From QHVT01 sp036387915 (GTDB lineage Bacteria; Acidobacteriota; Thermoanaerobaculia; Gp7-AA8): a DNA stretch of 27,993 nt. The stretch covers positions 1-27,993 of the forward strand of contig DASVSV010000226.1 in the NCBI GenBank assembly GCA_036387915.1. Direction: 5' to 3'. The position numbers were made by a program, and so were the translations under genes. The stretch's first letter is position 1. Every line of letters starts with the position of its first letter. The notes beneath the pieces were generated by a model. That model was not told the DNA's origin. It saw only the letters and a list, made by a program, of their open reading frames with translations, and made no database searches. This document shows, piece after piece, positions 15,223 to 25,100 of the stretch.

Positions 15223-18200
15223 TCAGGGAACAGGCGTCGCTGATGGCGTCTGGCACGTAGCATTCGAGTAATTCACGATGGTGCTGCCGGCAGCGGCGAA
15301 TACCTCCGTTGCTCCGCCAAGTGTGCCGCCGCTGTTGTTGCTCTGGACGAATGTTTCGACAGCCGTGGGCACCGTTCCGGTGCCGGTGAAACCCTGGAGT
15401 TGAAACGTCGTGTTCGTCCGCTGCCGGAGAGTGAACGCATAGACATCCGGTCCCGGTGTGCCATTGACAGCGTTGGCGCCCGATCCATTGAGCGTGCTGA
15501 CGTTTGCACAAACGGTCGTCGCGTGCGTACCGGTGCTGGCTCCGGCGGCGATCTGAACGCCGGGGATGAAGGATGAGTTGATGCCGTTGATCGTATTGTT
15601 CGCGACCGTGAGGTGAAGCTGTCCAGTCGCGCCGGGGATGGTTACAGCGCGCGCCAAGAAGTTCATGCCTACGCGGTTGACGTTGACGCTGATCGTGTTG
15701 TGGCCGATGTCAGCGCGGCCGAACGCATTGTCGTTGACGATGAATTCGATGCCCGTACCACTACCGGGATTGCTGATGACGTTATTTGTGATCGTTGCAT
15801 CGAGTGTTGACGTGCCAGCGGCATCGAGGTCGAAGGCTTGCGAGCAGTTCGCCGCAACGGCGCAGCCGGTCAGCGTGTTCATTGTGGCGGTCAGTCGGCC
15901 CGTGCCGCTCGCGGCTGTCGCGAAGTTCACGCCGTGCGGAAGCGCGCGGTTCTCGTTCATGGTGTTCGCGGTGAGAGTGAGATTGAGCGTTCCGGAGAAT
16001 ACGGCTTGACCATCGACGGCCGGGCCATCCGTGTTCAGGAAGTCGCTGTCGTCGACGAGAACCGTCGCGGTGCCGCCCTCGATCCGCCACGACGCTCCAG
16101 CCTCGCCGAACGTGCCGATGTTGTTCTGCACCGTCACGCGGCGCAATGTCATGGAGACCATTCCGGTGGTCTGATACACACGCACGCCGTACTCCTCAGG
16201 CGCGTCAATCAGCACATCCTGGAGAAGCACGCTGCCGGAGGCGTTCTGCAGGAGGATCGCCGACTCCGCGTCCGCGTCGCCAACTTCACGAATCTCGGCA
16301 TTCGTCACAGAGAGACCGTTGACGCCCACACCGCTGATTCCGGCCTGTCCGGTGTTGTTGTGATCGATGATGACTCGATTGAGCGCGATGTTCGTGACGT
16401 CGTTCAAATCGATCGCCGCTTCGCATCCGCCGGCGTTCGAGGCGTTACAGGCAGCGCCATTCGTCGCGCCAGACGCACTGTTCGTCAGGTTCATGTAGCT
16501 GAGGGAGACATTCGCCGCTTTAGTGAGACGGACCGCGTCGCTACTGGTGCCCTGGATCGTGCCGCCGCTGCCGGCCGTTCCCGTGCCGAGGACCTTCAGG
16601 CCGCCGACAGTGTCCGTGTTGTTGACCAGGATGCCGTTCGCGCCACCGGTCGAGGAGATGCTGGTGAATGCCAAGTTGGCGCTGCCGATGGTGGTGTTGG
16701 TGACCGTGAGACCGGCGCCCGCGGCCGCGGAGACTGCGCCGCCGCCGGAGGTCACGCGCATGCCCGCGGAGCCGGTGTAGAGGCCCGTGCCGGCGATGGT
16801 CACGCCGGTGGTGGCGCCGTGCGCGCTGAGGGAGCCGAAGGCGAGATCGCCGCTGGCGCTCATGAGTTTGACCGCAGCGCCGGCCACAGGATTGGCGCTG
16901 CTGCCCACGGTGATGCTGCCGCCGTTGACGGAGTCGAACGCCGTCGTGGCCGGATTGGAGTCGAACGTCCCCGAGGAGACGACGATGCCGTCGCCGCCGG
17001 TGTTCCCGGTGACGGTGACGTTCGCCAGCGCGCGCACGATCAGCCCGTCGAGGGCAGAGCCGTCGGCGTGCAGCGCCGTGCCGTTCGAGGAGGTGATGCT
17101 GCCGTTGGTGTACGAGAAGACGACTGTGCCGTCGCCGCCGGAGACATCGACGCCGTTGCCGGTCGACAGGATGTCCGTGCTGTTGATGGCCACAGTGGTC
17201 GTGCCGGTGCTGAACGACTCGACCGCGATCCCCTGCGCTGCGGCGGACGTGATGGCATTGCTGTAGATCGAAGCAGAGGCAGCCCCGCCGAACACCGGCG
17301 AGCTGACGCGGATCCCGTTCCCGAGCGCCGAGCTGATGCTGAGACCCGCGACCTCGACGCCGGCTGCGCTGGTCACGCCGATCGCGTCACCGACGGCAAC
17401 GATCGTCGGCCGCACGCCCGGAGCCACGATCGTCGCGGGTGAGCCGTTGCCGTTCAGATTGCGCGGGATGAGCAGCCCGACGCCGGCGCCCCACAGCTTC
17501 TGCTGTGGCTCCAGAGCGATCGAGTCATTCACCGCGGAGGTATGGACGAAGATGTAGGCGCCCGCGCCGTCGACGTCCGAAGAGCTATCGAGAGGATTGA
17601 AGTTGTGGAACGGTGAGGCGGAGGTGCCATTGCCGCCGGCTGGCGCGGAGCCGTTCACGTACCAGATCATGTCGTGGAGGGTCAGGTTGACGGTGGCATT
17701 GGCGCTGGCCGCGATGCCGGCCGGCGGCTGGTCGGTGACGGTGTACTGGAAGGAACCGCTGGTCGCGCCGGGCGACGGCTGGAAGGAGAACGTGCCGTTC
17801 GCGTTCAGGGTCACGGTCCCGCCGGTCACGGCGCAGACGTAGGGTGCGGTGGTGTCGGCGCAGGCGACGACGCCGCTGATGACGAACGGATCGCCCTCGG
17901 CGTCGGTGTCGTTATCGAGCACGCCCTTTCCCGAAGGGGTCGTATCGCCGACCGCGGGCGTCGTTCCCGCGCCCAGGTCGACGCGGAGCTCGGTGTTCCC
18001 GAGCGTTTCCCAGGCGTCGTTGCCCACCACCGGAGCTTCGTTCACACCGTTGACGGTGATCACGAAGGTGACCGTGGCGCTGGTGTCGATGCCGCCGTTG
18101 GCGGTGCCGCCGTTGTCTTTCGCGTAGACGCTGACCGTGGCCGTGCCGAACGCGTTCGGTGCCGGCGTGAAGGTGAGCACGCCCGCGGCAGTGATGGACG

Positions 18201-21200
18201 GCTGCGCGCTGAAGAGCGTGATGTTGTCATTGGAGGTGAAGAAGGTGACCACCTGGCCGGACTCGTTGGGACCAGAGCTGATGCCCGTCGCCCACGTCGC
18301 CGAGTAGGCGCCGCTGTCTTCGTTCACCGTGACGTCGCCGCCGGCGGTGAAGGTCGGCGCGTCGTTGACGGAGCCGATGTTGATGGTGAAGGTCTGCGGG
18401 GCCGCGGTGTCGGCGCCGCCGTTCGCGGTACCGCCGTTGTCGGAGAGCGTGACGGTCACTGACGCGACGCCGCTGGTGTTCGAGGCCAGGGTGAAGGTGA
18501 GGTTGCCGCTCGGGTCGATGGCCGGCTGGACGGCGAAGAGTGCGTTGTTGTTGTTCGAGACGCTGAAGCTGACGGTCTGGCCGCTTTCATTGGCGGGGCC
18601 GGCGCTGATGGCCGTGGCCCAGGCCGCGGAGTACGCACCGCTGTCTTCGAGCGCGGTGACGTCGCCGCCGCTGGTGAAGGACGGGGCGTCGTTGACGGCG
18701 TTCACGTTCAGGGTGAAGGTGACGGTCGACGAAGTGTCGTCGCCGCCGTTCGCGGTGCCGCCGTCATCGGTGAGGAAGACGGTGACGATCGCGCTGCCGT
18801 TCGCGTTCGTGCTGGGCGTGAACGTGAGCACGCCGATCGCGGAGATGGCCGGCTGCGACGCGAAGAGCGCGGTGTTGTCGTTCGACACATTGAAGGTCAG
18901 CGACTGGCCGCTGTCGCCTGCCCCGGCGGAGATGGCCGAAGCCCACGCGGCGGAGTAAGAGCCGGAGTCCTCGTTCGCGGTGACGTCGCCGCCGCTGGTG
19001 AAGGAAGGCTCGTCGTTGACGGCTGTGATGGTGATGGTGAAGGTCTGCGGAGCCGAGGTGTCGGCGCCGCCGTTCGCGGTACCGCCGTTGTCGGAGAGCG
19101 TGACGGTCACGGTCGCGCTGCCGGAGGCATTGGCGGCCGTGGTGAAGGTGAGATTGCCGCTGGCGTCGACGGCGGGCTGCGCGGCAAACAGCGAGTTGTT
19201 GTCGTTCGAGACGGCGAACGTGACGTTCTGGCCGCTTTCGTCCGCCGGACCGGCGCTGATGGCCGTGGCCCAGGATGCGGAGTAGGCGCCGGAGTCCTCG
19301 AGCACGGTCACGTCGCCGCCGCTGGTGAAGGACGGCGCGTCATTGACCGCGTCGATGGTGATGGTGAACGTCTGCGGCGCGGACGTGTCGTCGCCGCCGT
19401 TCGCGGTGCCGCCGTTGTCCTGCGCGTAGATCGTCACGGTCGCACTGCCGCTCGCGTTAGCGGCCGGCGTGTAAGTCAGCGTGCCGTTCGAGGCCACCGC
19501 CGGCTGCGCGCTGAACAGCGCGTTGCCGTTGTTCGCCACGACGAAGGAGACGGTCTGCCCGCTCTCATTCGGGCCCGCGGAGATGGCCGTGGCCCAGCCG
19601 CTCACCGACTGCGCACCGGCATCCTCGCCGGCGGTCTGGTTCGCACCCGCGGCGAACGACGGCTCGTCGTTCACGCCGGTGACGTTGATGGTGCTGGTCT
19701 GCGGCGCGGAGGTATCGACACCGCCGTTCGCGGTGCCGCCGTTGTCCTGCGCGGTGATGGTGATCGTCGCGGAGCCATAGGCGTTCGCGGCCGGCGTGAA
19801 AGTCAGCGTGCCGTTGGAGGTGAGCGCCGGCTGCACGGCGAAGAGGGCGTTGTTGCTGTTCGTGACGGTGAAGGTCACGGTCTGGCCCGACTCGTCGGCG
19901 GGACCGCCGGAGACCGAGGTCGCCCAGTTGGCGTAAGTCTGCGCGCCGGAGTCTTCGAGCGAGCTCACCGTCGGACCGGCCTGGAACGACGGCGCGTCGT
20001 TGACGGGCGCGATGGTGATGGTGGCCGTCGCGTCGTCGGTGCCGCCGTTGCCGTCATTCGCGCGGAAGACGAACGAGTCGCCGCCGTTGTAGTTCAGGTT
20101 CGGCGTGTAATCGACCGTGGCGCTGGTCGGGCCGGTGGAGATGACCGGGCCGAGGGAGCCGTTGGCGGGGCCGGAGACGATGGTGAACGTCAGCGGGTCG
20201 CCGTCGGCATCGGTGCCGGTGAGCGTGATCGTGACGGTGGTGTCTTCGTTGGTCGACGCGCTGGCGTCGTTCACGGCCGGCGGAGTGTTGCAGGTGATGA
20301 GCGGCGTGGCGCCGGCCGGAAGCGAGGGCGCAGCCGGCGAGCAGACGCCGGTGTGCGTCTCGGGGAACACGCTGGTGGCGGAGCCCATCACCGGGAAACT
20401 GCTGCCGGTGGTGGTCACGGTGCCGCACGCGGTGAGGATGATGGAGCCCTGGTCGGACAGCGGGAGATTGGATGTGGAACCGATCGGACGGACTTCGCCG
20501 GTGCCGTTGGTCCAGATCACGTCGCCCGAGTAGGAGCGGACGCGGATCGCGCCGCCGCCGCGGTTCGGGTTGTTCGTGCTGAAGTCGCCGACCGCGCGGA
20601 TGACGGCGGTGGTGAGAGTGACGTCTTCCTTCGCGGAGATCTCGACGGTGCCGCCGGAGTCGCCGGCAGCGGAGTGGCCGTCGTCGATGACGTTGCCGGA
20701 GCCGTTGACCGCGTCACCGACGGAGACGATGCGAATGAGACCGCCCCAGCTCTTCGAGTCGTGCAGGCCGGGAAGAGACGTGAGGACGTAGTGACCGGAT
20801 GCCGGGCCGAAGATGTCGATGGTCTCGGCGGCGAAGATGTCGACGCCTTTGTTGATGGCCGAGCCGGTGGGCGCGTCGGCGCGGACGCGGCCCATGCGCG
20901 TGCCGCTGCCGCCGAGGTCGCGGCCGTCGATGAGGACGTCCTTGCCGGAGCGGATGGCGACGCTGGCCACGCCGTCCTTGCGGGAGAGCGCGGCGACGAG
21001 GCCGCGCACGGTGACGCCGCAGCCGTCGATGGTGATCGGGCCGGCGCCGCTGTCGCCGCCCTGGGAGACGATGTTGGCGGTGGAGCCGATCACGATGGCC
21101 GGCTCGACGAAGGTCGAGGAGCCGATGGTGATCGCGCCGCCGATGCTGTTGGCGCTGCCGCCGTCGAGGGCGGCGCCGCCGGAGAGGCGCGTGGCGAGGA

Positions 21201-21768
21201 GGGTACGGCTCGGGCCGGAGAGAACGTTACCGTCCAAGGTCACGATGGCGGCCGAGGCGAGGACGATGGCGCCGCCCCGCGCGTTGGCGCTGCCGGAGTC
21301 GATGGTGCTGCCCGCGCCCAGCGAGACGTTGCCGGTCACATTGGCCGTTATGGCGCCGCCGGTCACTCCGCTGGAGCTCCTGGAAGCCGTCGACACAATG
21401 GCGTTTCCACTAAGAGCGAGGTTTCCGCCTACAGTGAGGGTAATAGCGCCGCCGGTGCCGGAACCGGAGCGGTTTTCGGCATAGAGCGCGCCGCCGGCAT
21501 TGACGGACATGTTGCCGCTGACGGCGAAGGCCATCGAGCAGGCACTGTCGCTCGCACCAGTGTCGTCATTGCAGTTGATGATGCCAGTGACGGCGAGATT
21601 GCCGTCATTGACGGTGAAGACGCCGTTGGCCGCGCCGTCATGGTCGCTCGACGAGCCGTCGAGGGACGCAAACGAATTCGTCCCCGAGATGGTGACGTCG
21701 TGCGCCAGGACCGGAACGGCGATCAGGGCGAAAAGAGACAACAAGAGCCTGACCGACAGGGATCGCAT
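15223..21768 (-). CDS. Giant secreted modular protein, six cadherin-like repeats and beta-helix
   Basis: A 2181-residue protein with a signal peptide (residues 1-22, ending VPVLA). Residues about 25-490 are low-complexity Gly/Ala/Ser/Val repeats that look like a haemagglutinin-like beta-helix. A cadherin-like domain (EDTTVTITLTGTDADGDPLT) fills about 495-589. Six near-identical 108-110-residue repeats follow (590-1242), each beginning ND(A/E)P(S/T)F and containing EDSGA, ESGQ and DNGGTANGG. A further Ig-like domain (DNDTDAEGDPF) is at 1243-1365. The rest, from IWYVNGS at 1368, is a right-handed beta-helix with many Asn/Asp-rich turns and Cys pairs. It ends without an LPXTG, PEP-CTERM or other sorting signal that I recognise. 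GGAGGGG precedes the start by about 10 nt. It is probably a surface adhesin or matrix protein; a polysaccharide-binding or lyase role for the helix is possible. The C-terminal part is paralogous to the neighbour at 22179. Confidence 0.95.
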   Translation of the reverse strand: MRSLSVRLLLSLFALIAVPVLAHDVTISGTNSFASLDGSSSDHDGAANGVFTVNDGNLAVTGIINCNDDTGASDSACSMAFAVSGNMSVNAGGALYAENRSGSGTGGAITLTVGGNLALSGNAIVSTASRSSSGVTGGAITANVTGNVSLGAGSTIDSGSANARGGAIVLASAAIVTLDGNVLSGPSRTLLATRLSGGAALDGGSANSIGGAITIGSSTFVEPAIVIGSTANIVSQGGDSGAGPITIDGCGVTVRGLVAALSRKDGVASVAIRSGKDVLIDGRDLGGSGTRMGRVRADAPTGSAINKGVDIFAAETIDIFGPASGHYVLTSLPGLHDSKSWGGLIRIVSVGDAVNGSGNVIDDGHSAAGDSGGTVEISAKEDVTLTTAVIRAVGDFSTNNPNRGGGAIRVRSYSGDVIWTNGTGEVRPIGSTSNLPLSDQGSIILTACGTVTTTGSSFPVMGSATSVFPETHTGVCSPAAPSLPAGATPLITCNTPPAVNDASASTNEDTTVTITLTGTDADGDPLTFTIVSGPANGSLGPVISTGPTSATVDYTPNLNYNGGDSFVFRANDGNGGTDDATATITIAPVNDAPSFQAGPTVSSLEDSGAQTYANWATSVSGGPADESGQTVTFTVTNSNNALFAVQPALTSNGTLTFTPAANAYGSATITITAQDNGGTANGGVDTSAPQTSTINVTGVNDEPSFAAGANQTAGEDAGAQSVSGWATAISAGPNESGQTVSFVVANNGNALFSAQPAVASNGTLTYTPAANASGSATVTIYAQDNGGTANGGDDTSAPQTFTITIDAVNDAPSFTSGGDVTVLEDSGAYSASWATAISAGPADESGQNVTFAVSNDNNSLFAAQPAVDASGNLTFTTAANASGSATVTVTLSDNGGTANGGADTSAPQTFTITITAVNDEPSFTSGGDVTANEDSGSYSAAWASAISAGAGDSGQSLTFNVSNDNTALFASQPAISAIGVLTFTPSTNANGSAIVTVFLTDDGGTANGGDDTSSTVTFTLNVNAVNDAPSFTSGGDVTALEDSGAYSAAWATAISAGPANESGQTVSFSVSNNNNALFAVQPAIDPSGNLTFTLASNTSGVASVTVTLSDNGGTANGGADTAAPQTFTINIGSVNDAPTFTAGGDVTVNEDSGAYSATWATGISSGPNESGQVVTFFTSNDNITLFSAQPSITAAGVLTFTPAPNAFGTATVSVYAKDNGGTANGGIDTSATVTFVITVNGVNEAPVVGNDAWETLGNTELRVDLGAGTTPAVGDTTPSGKGVLDNDTDAEGDPFVISGVVACADTTAPYVCAVTGGTVTLNANGTFSFQPSPGATSGSFQYTVTDQPPAGIAASANATVNLTLHDMIWYVNGSAPAGGNGTSASPFHNFNPLDSSSDVDGAGAYIFVHTSAVNDSIALEPQQKLWGAGVGLLIPRNLNGNGSPATIVAPGVRPTIVAVGDAIGVTSAAGVEVAGLSISSALGNGIRVSSPVFGGAASASIYSNAITSAAAQGIAVESFSTGTTTVAINSTDILSTGNGVDVSGGDGTVVFSYTNGSITSSNGTALHADGSALDGLIVRALANVTVTGNTGGDGIVVSSGTFDSNPATTAFDSVNGGSITVGSSANPVAGAAVKLMSASGDLAFGSLSAHGATTGVTIAGTGLYTGSAGMRVTSGGGAVSAAAGAGLTVTNTTIGSANLAFTSISSTGGANGILVNNTDTVGGLKVLGTGTAGSGGTIQGTSSDAVRLTKAANVSLSYMNLTNSASGATNGAACNASNAGGCEAAIDLNDVTNIALNRVIIDHNNTGQAGISGVGVNGLSVTNAEIREVGDADAESAILLQNASGSVLLQDVLIDAPEEYGVRVYQTTGMVSMTLRRVTVQNNIGTFGEAGASWRIEGGTATVLVDDSDFLNTDGPAVDGQAVFSGTLNLTLTANTMNENRALPHGVNFATAASGTGRLTATMNTLTGCAVAANCSQAFDLDAAGTSTLDATITNNVISNPGSGTGIEFIVNDNAFGRADIGHNTISVNVNRVGMNFLARAVTIPGATGQLHLTVANNTINGINSSFIPGVQIAAGASTGTHATTVCANVSTLNGSGANAVNGTPGPDVYAFTLRQRTNTTFQLQGFTGTGTVPTAVETFVQSNNSGGTLGGATEVFAAAGSTIVNYSNATCQTPSATPVP
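18043..20001 (-). repeat. Six in-frame tandem repeats of 324-330 bp
   Basis: The units begin (minus strand) at 20001, 19671, 19344, 19017, 18693 and 18366, and the array ends at 18043. They encode the cadherin-like repeats of the giant protein. The length differences are all multiples of 3. Coding repeat, not a CRISPR. Confidence 0.93.
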
Positions 21769-21931
21769 ACAGAAGCCCCTCCGTGGGTATTGTTAGAGTT
21801 GAGGACCGGGGAAATGCGCCGCCCACCTCCACAATGCGGGGACGCGACTGCATCTCTTCAAAACAGACTGCGAATCGATTTCTCTCGGACGATTGGACCG
21901 ACAATTTAACGTCACTGCCCCGGAAGAGCAA

Positions 21932-21980
21932 GCACTCATTTCAGCGCCTCGTCCCATTAGGGACGGGGCGCCATAAGTGC
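21932..21980. other. Long hairpin upstream of the giant gene
   Basis: The inner stem pairs 21944-21955 with 21960-21971 around an ATTA loop: 11 of 12 pairs are Watson-Crick, and the twelfth is a wobble only on the plus strand. The outer stem pairs 21932-21936 (GCACT) with 21976-21980 (AGTGC), with an internal loop between. There is no T tract on either side, so it is not a typical terminator. It may be an operator-like palindrome or 5' leader structure; it touches the candidate -35 at 21926-21931. Confidence 0.7.
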
Positions 21981-22128
21981 ACAAATGCAGGCGTTCGCAG
22001 AGGGTGGATGGACGTTTCGCGTGGCGAGTAAGAGCAGAAACGCTCTGCACGCGCGTGGGCGTTTGCGAGAAATCCGCAGACGGAGGACGAGCTCCCCGGC
22101 ACTGACCGCGCGGGATTACCGCAAACAA

Positions 22129-22155
22129 AGAGGGCGGCCGTGCCGGCCGCCCTCT
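22129..22155 (-). terminator. Intrinsic terminator of the second giant gene
   Basis: A perfect 11-bp GC-rich stem (22145-22155 with 22129-22139) around a 5-nt loop. On the minus strand it is followed by TTGTTTG. It begins 24 nt after the TAA stop at 22181-22179, exactly where a Rho-independent terminator is expected. Confidence 0.92.
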
Positions 22156-22178
22156 GTTCGCTTCTGTTGATGATGACG

Positions 22179-25100
22179 TTATGGCGTCGGGAGGGTCGGC
22201 GTCGTCGGTGTGTTGCACGTACCGGCCGCGTAGCTGACGATGCTCGTGGCACCAGCCGGGCGAACGAACGTCGGATCCAGAGTCCCGGCATTGTTGTTCG
22301 AATCGAAGTACGAAGCCACCGAGGCTTCGCTCGTGCCTGTGCCCGCAAAGCCCTGCAGCAGGAAGAGCGTCCCAGTACGCTGCGTCACCTCGAACCGGGG
22401 TGTTAGGCCCGGGCTGTTTGTGCCGTTGATTGTGTTTCCGCCCGCGCCGTTCGCGAGCGATGTATTCACGCAGACATCCTGATCGTGCGAGCCTGTGCTC
22501 GAGCCGGCCAGGAACTGCACGCCGGGGTTGAAGAGTCCTCCGCTGCTCACGCCATTCACAGTGTTGCCTTCGAAAGTGACATCCATCCGGCCATTCGTGC
22601 CGCCGAAGCCTTCGCTGCGGGCGTGGAACGTCATGCCGATCTCACCGCCGTTGACCGTGAAGTTGTTGTCGCGCACTTCGGCGCGGCCAGTGGCACCGTC
22701 GCCGACGACGAACTCCATGGCTGAACCGATGCCGCTGCCGTTGAGGGTGTTGTTGGCCACCACGGCGTGCAGCGACGAAGTGCGGTTGGCGTCGAAGTCA
22801 AAGCCGATGCTGCAGTCCGCCGGCGTCACGCAGTCCGTGGATGAATTGCCGGTGAGCTTCACGAAGCCCTGCGAGGTGTTGTCCGTCGTGAAGTTCACGG
22901 CGAACGGCAGGGCGCGGTTCTCCTGGAAGATCGTGTTCTGCACGGTCATGTGCAGGACTGCGGCGTTGATCGCCTGACCGTCGATGCCCGGACCGTCCGT
23001 GTTGAGGAAGTCAGAGTCGTCGACCAGCACGAACGACGTGCCGCCGTCTGCGCGGATGGAGAAGCCGGCCTCGCCGAAGGTCTTTGCAAGGTTGTTCTGC
23101 ACCAGCACTCGGGTCAGCTTCAGGTTCAGCGTTCCCGAGGTGCGGTAGACGCGGATGCCGTACTCCGCCGGGTCGTCGACGGTCACGTCCGTAATGTTGA
23201 CCACGCCCTGCGGATTGACGAGCAGGATGCCCGACTCTTCATTGGCGTTGCCGACCTCGAGGATCGACGTGTTGGTGACGGTCAGTCCGTTGACGTCGTT
23301 CGCGGCGATGCCGATCTGCCCGCCGTCGTTGTGGTCGATGACAAACCGGTTGACGGTGATGTTCGACGACGCGCCGAGGATATCGACGGCCGCCTCACAG
23401 CCGGTGGCGGTGTCGAGATCGCAGGTGGCGATGTTCGAGACGCCGCTGGCGGCATTGGTGATGTTCATCCAGTTGAACGAAGCGTTGTGCACGTTGTTCA
23501 GCGAGATGGCGTCACCAGTCGTGTTCTGGATCGTGCCGCCCGAGCCGGTGACTCCGGTGCCGGAGACGTTGATGGTGCCGCCGGTGTTGCCGGTCGTCGC
23601 CAGCACGATTCCGTTCGTGCCGCCGTTCTGGGTGACGCTGGTGAACTTCAGGCCAGCCGCGGCGATGGTCGTATTGGCGACGTTCAGGGCCGTACCCGTG
23701 GTGGTGGTGATCGTGCTCGCGGTGTTCGACGAGCTGATGGTACCTCCACCCGTTGCAGTGAAGGCAGCTGTCGAACCGGTCGACAATGACAGCGAGCCAG
23801 TGAAGCTGATAGTTGCGCCGGTGTTGTTCGTCAGCGAGATGCCGCCGCCGTTGCCCGCGCTGCCGCCGCCGATCGGATCGCCCGTGCCGTCGAGGTCATC
23901 GATGGCGCCGGCGAAGATCTTCGTGCCGCCGGTGGAGTTCGCGACCGCGACGATCGTGCCGGTGTTGTCGTAGATCGTGCCGTTGTACGTCGAGTTGACC
24001 GTACCGCCGTTGATGTTGAAGGCGGTCAGGGCGGCATTGGTGATCGTCGATCCGCTGGGAGCGCTGAACGTGCCGGTGGTGTTGACGAGCGACACGCCTT
24101 CGACCGCGCTGTTGAGACTCGACATCGCGCCGAGTTGCAGATTGAGAGCCGTGACGTCAGTCAAGGTCACCGCCGCTCCGTTGATGGCGTCCATCGTGGA
24201 GACGCCGGCAGCCACGGTGATCGTGAAGCCGCCGACGCCGCCGTCGACGTTCAGGGCGTTGCCTGCGTCGGTGAAGGCGTCCAGATCGGTGAAGTTCAGC
24301 GTGCCCGCGACGTTGACGAGAGCGAGGCCGGTGCCGGTGCGGTCGCCAGCGCTGCCGATCGTGGTGATGCCGCCCACGACAGGGCTGCCGCCGCCGGCAT
24401 CGAAGGTCACCAGGCCGGTCACACCGTTGACGTTGATGCCGGAGTTGGAGGTGCCCGGGACCACGTTGTCGTCGAAGGCGGTGATGGTGAACGCACCGCC
24501 CGTGGCTTGACGGGTGATGGCCATCGCCGCGGCCGATCCGGACAGGCTGTTGTCGTGGATCGAGGCACTGTAGGTACCGGTGCCGGCGTGGGAAATCTGC
24601 ATGCCCGAGCCGCCAGAGCCGCGGAGGGTGTTATCGCCGATCTCGCTGCTGCCCCCGTTCGCGCCACTGGTCGTGACGTCGATTCCGTGGGCGCTGCCGG
24701 TGATGTTCAGACCGCGGACCTGGATGCCGCTCAGGTTCGTGGCCGTGACGCCGTTGCCGCCCGAGTTGCCGATGAGCGGCCGCGAGCCGGCGGTGACCAG
24801 CGTCTGACTGTTCACCACGAGCGCGATGCCCTGGCCGTACAGCTTCTGACCGGTCTTCATCACGAAGCCGCTGTTCTGCCCGCTGTTCGTACCGTTACCG
24901 ACGTAGACGTAGATGATGTCGTTCGCCGTGGACGCAGCCTGCGCCTCGGCCAGGGTGTCGAACGGAGCCTGCGAACTGCCGTTGCCACCGGCAGCGGAGT
25001 CGTTCTTCACGTACCAGACGCGGTTGGCGAGGTTGATCGTGACCGTAGCAGGGGCCGAGGTCACGGGAGTACCGGTTGCTCCGGTGTCGCTCGACACCGT

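Larger units (their letters stand above)
21769..22178. other. Intergenic region between the two giant genes
   Basis: This is the only gene-free stretch longer than 300 bases. It contains an intrinsic terminator (22129-22155), a long hairpin (21932-21980) and, next to the hairpin on the minus strand, a weak promoter-like pair, TTGCTC (21931-21926) and TTAAAT (21909-21904), with a 16-nt spacer. It must hold the promoter of the 2181-residue gene, because the upstream gene is terminated. I looked for cyclic-di-GMP and other common riboswitch cores and found none. Short open frames here on either strand do not look like genes. Confidence 0.6.

Noticed and set aside
21769..22128. Cyclic-di-GMP or other riboswitch before the giant gene
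   Set aside because: No conserved riboswitch core could be found on the minus strand; only generic hairpins.
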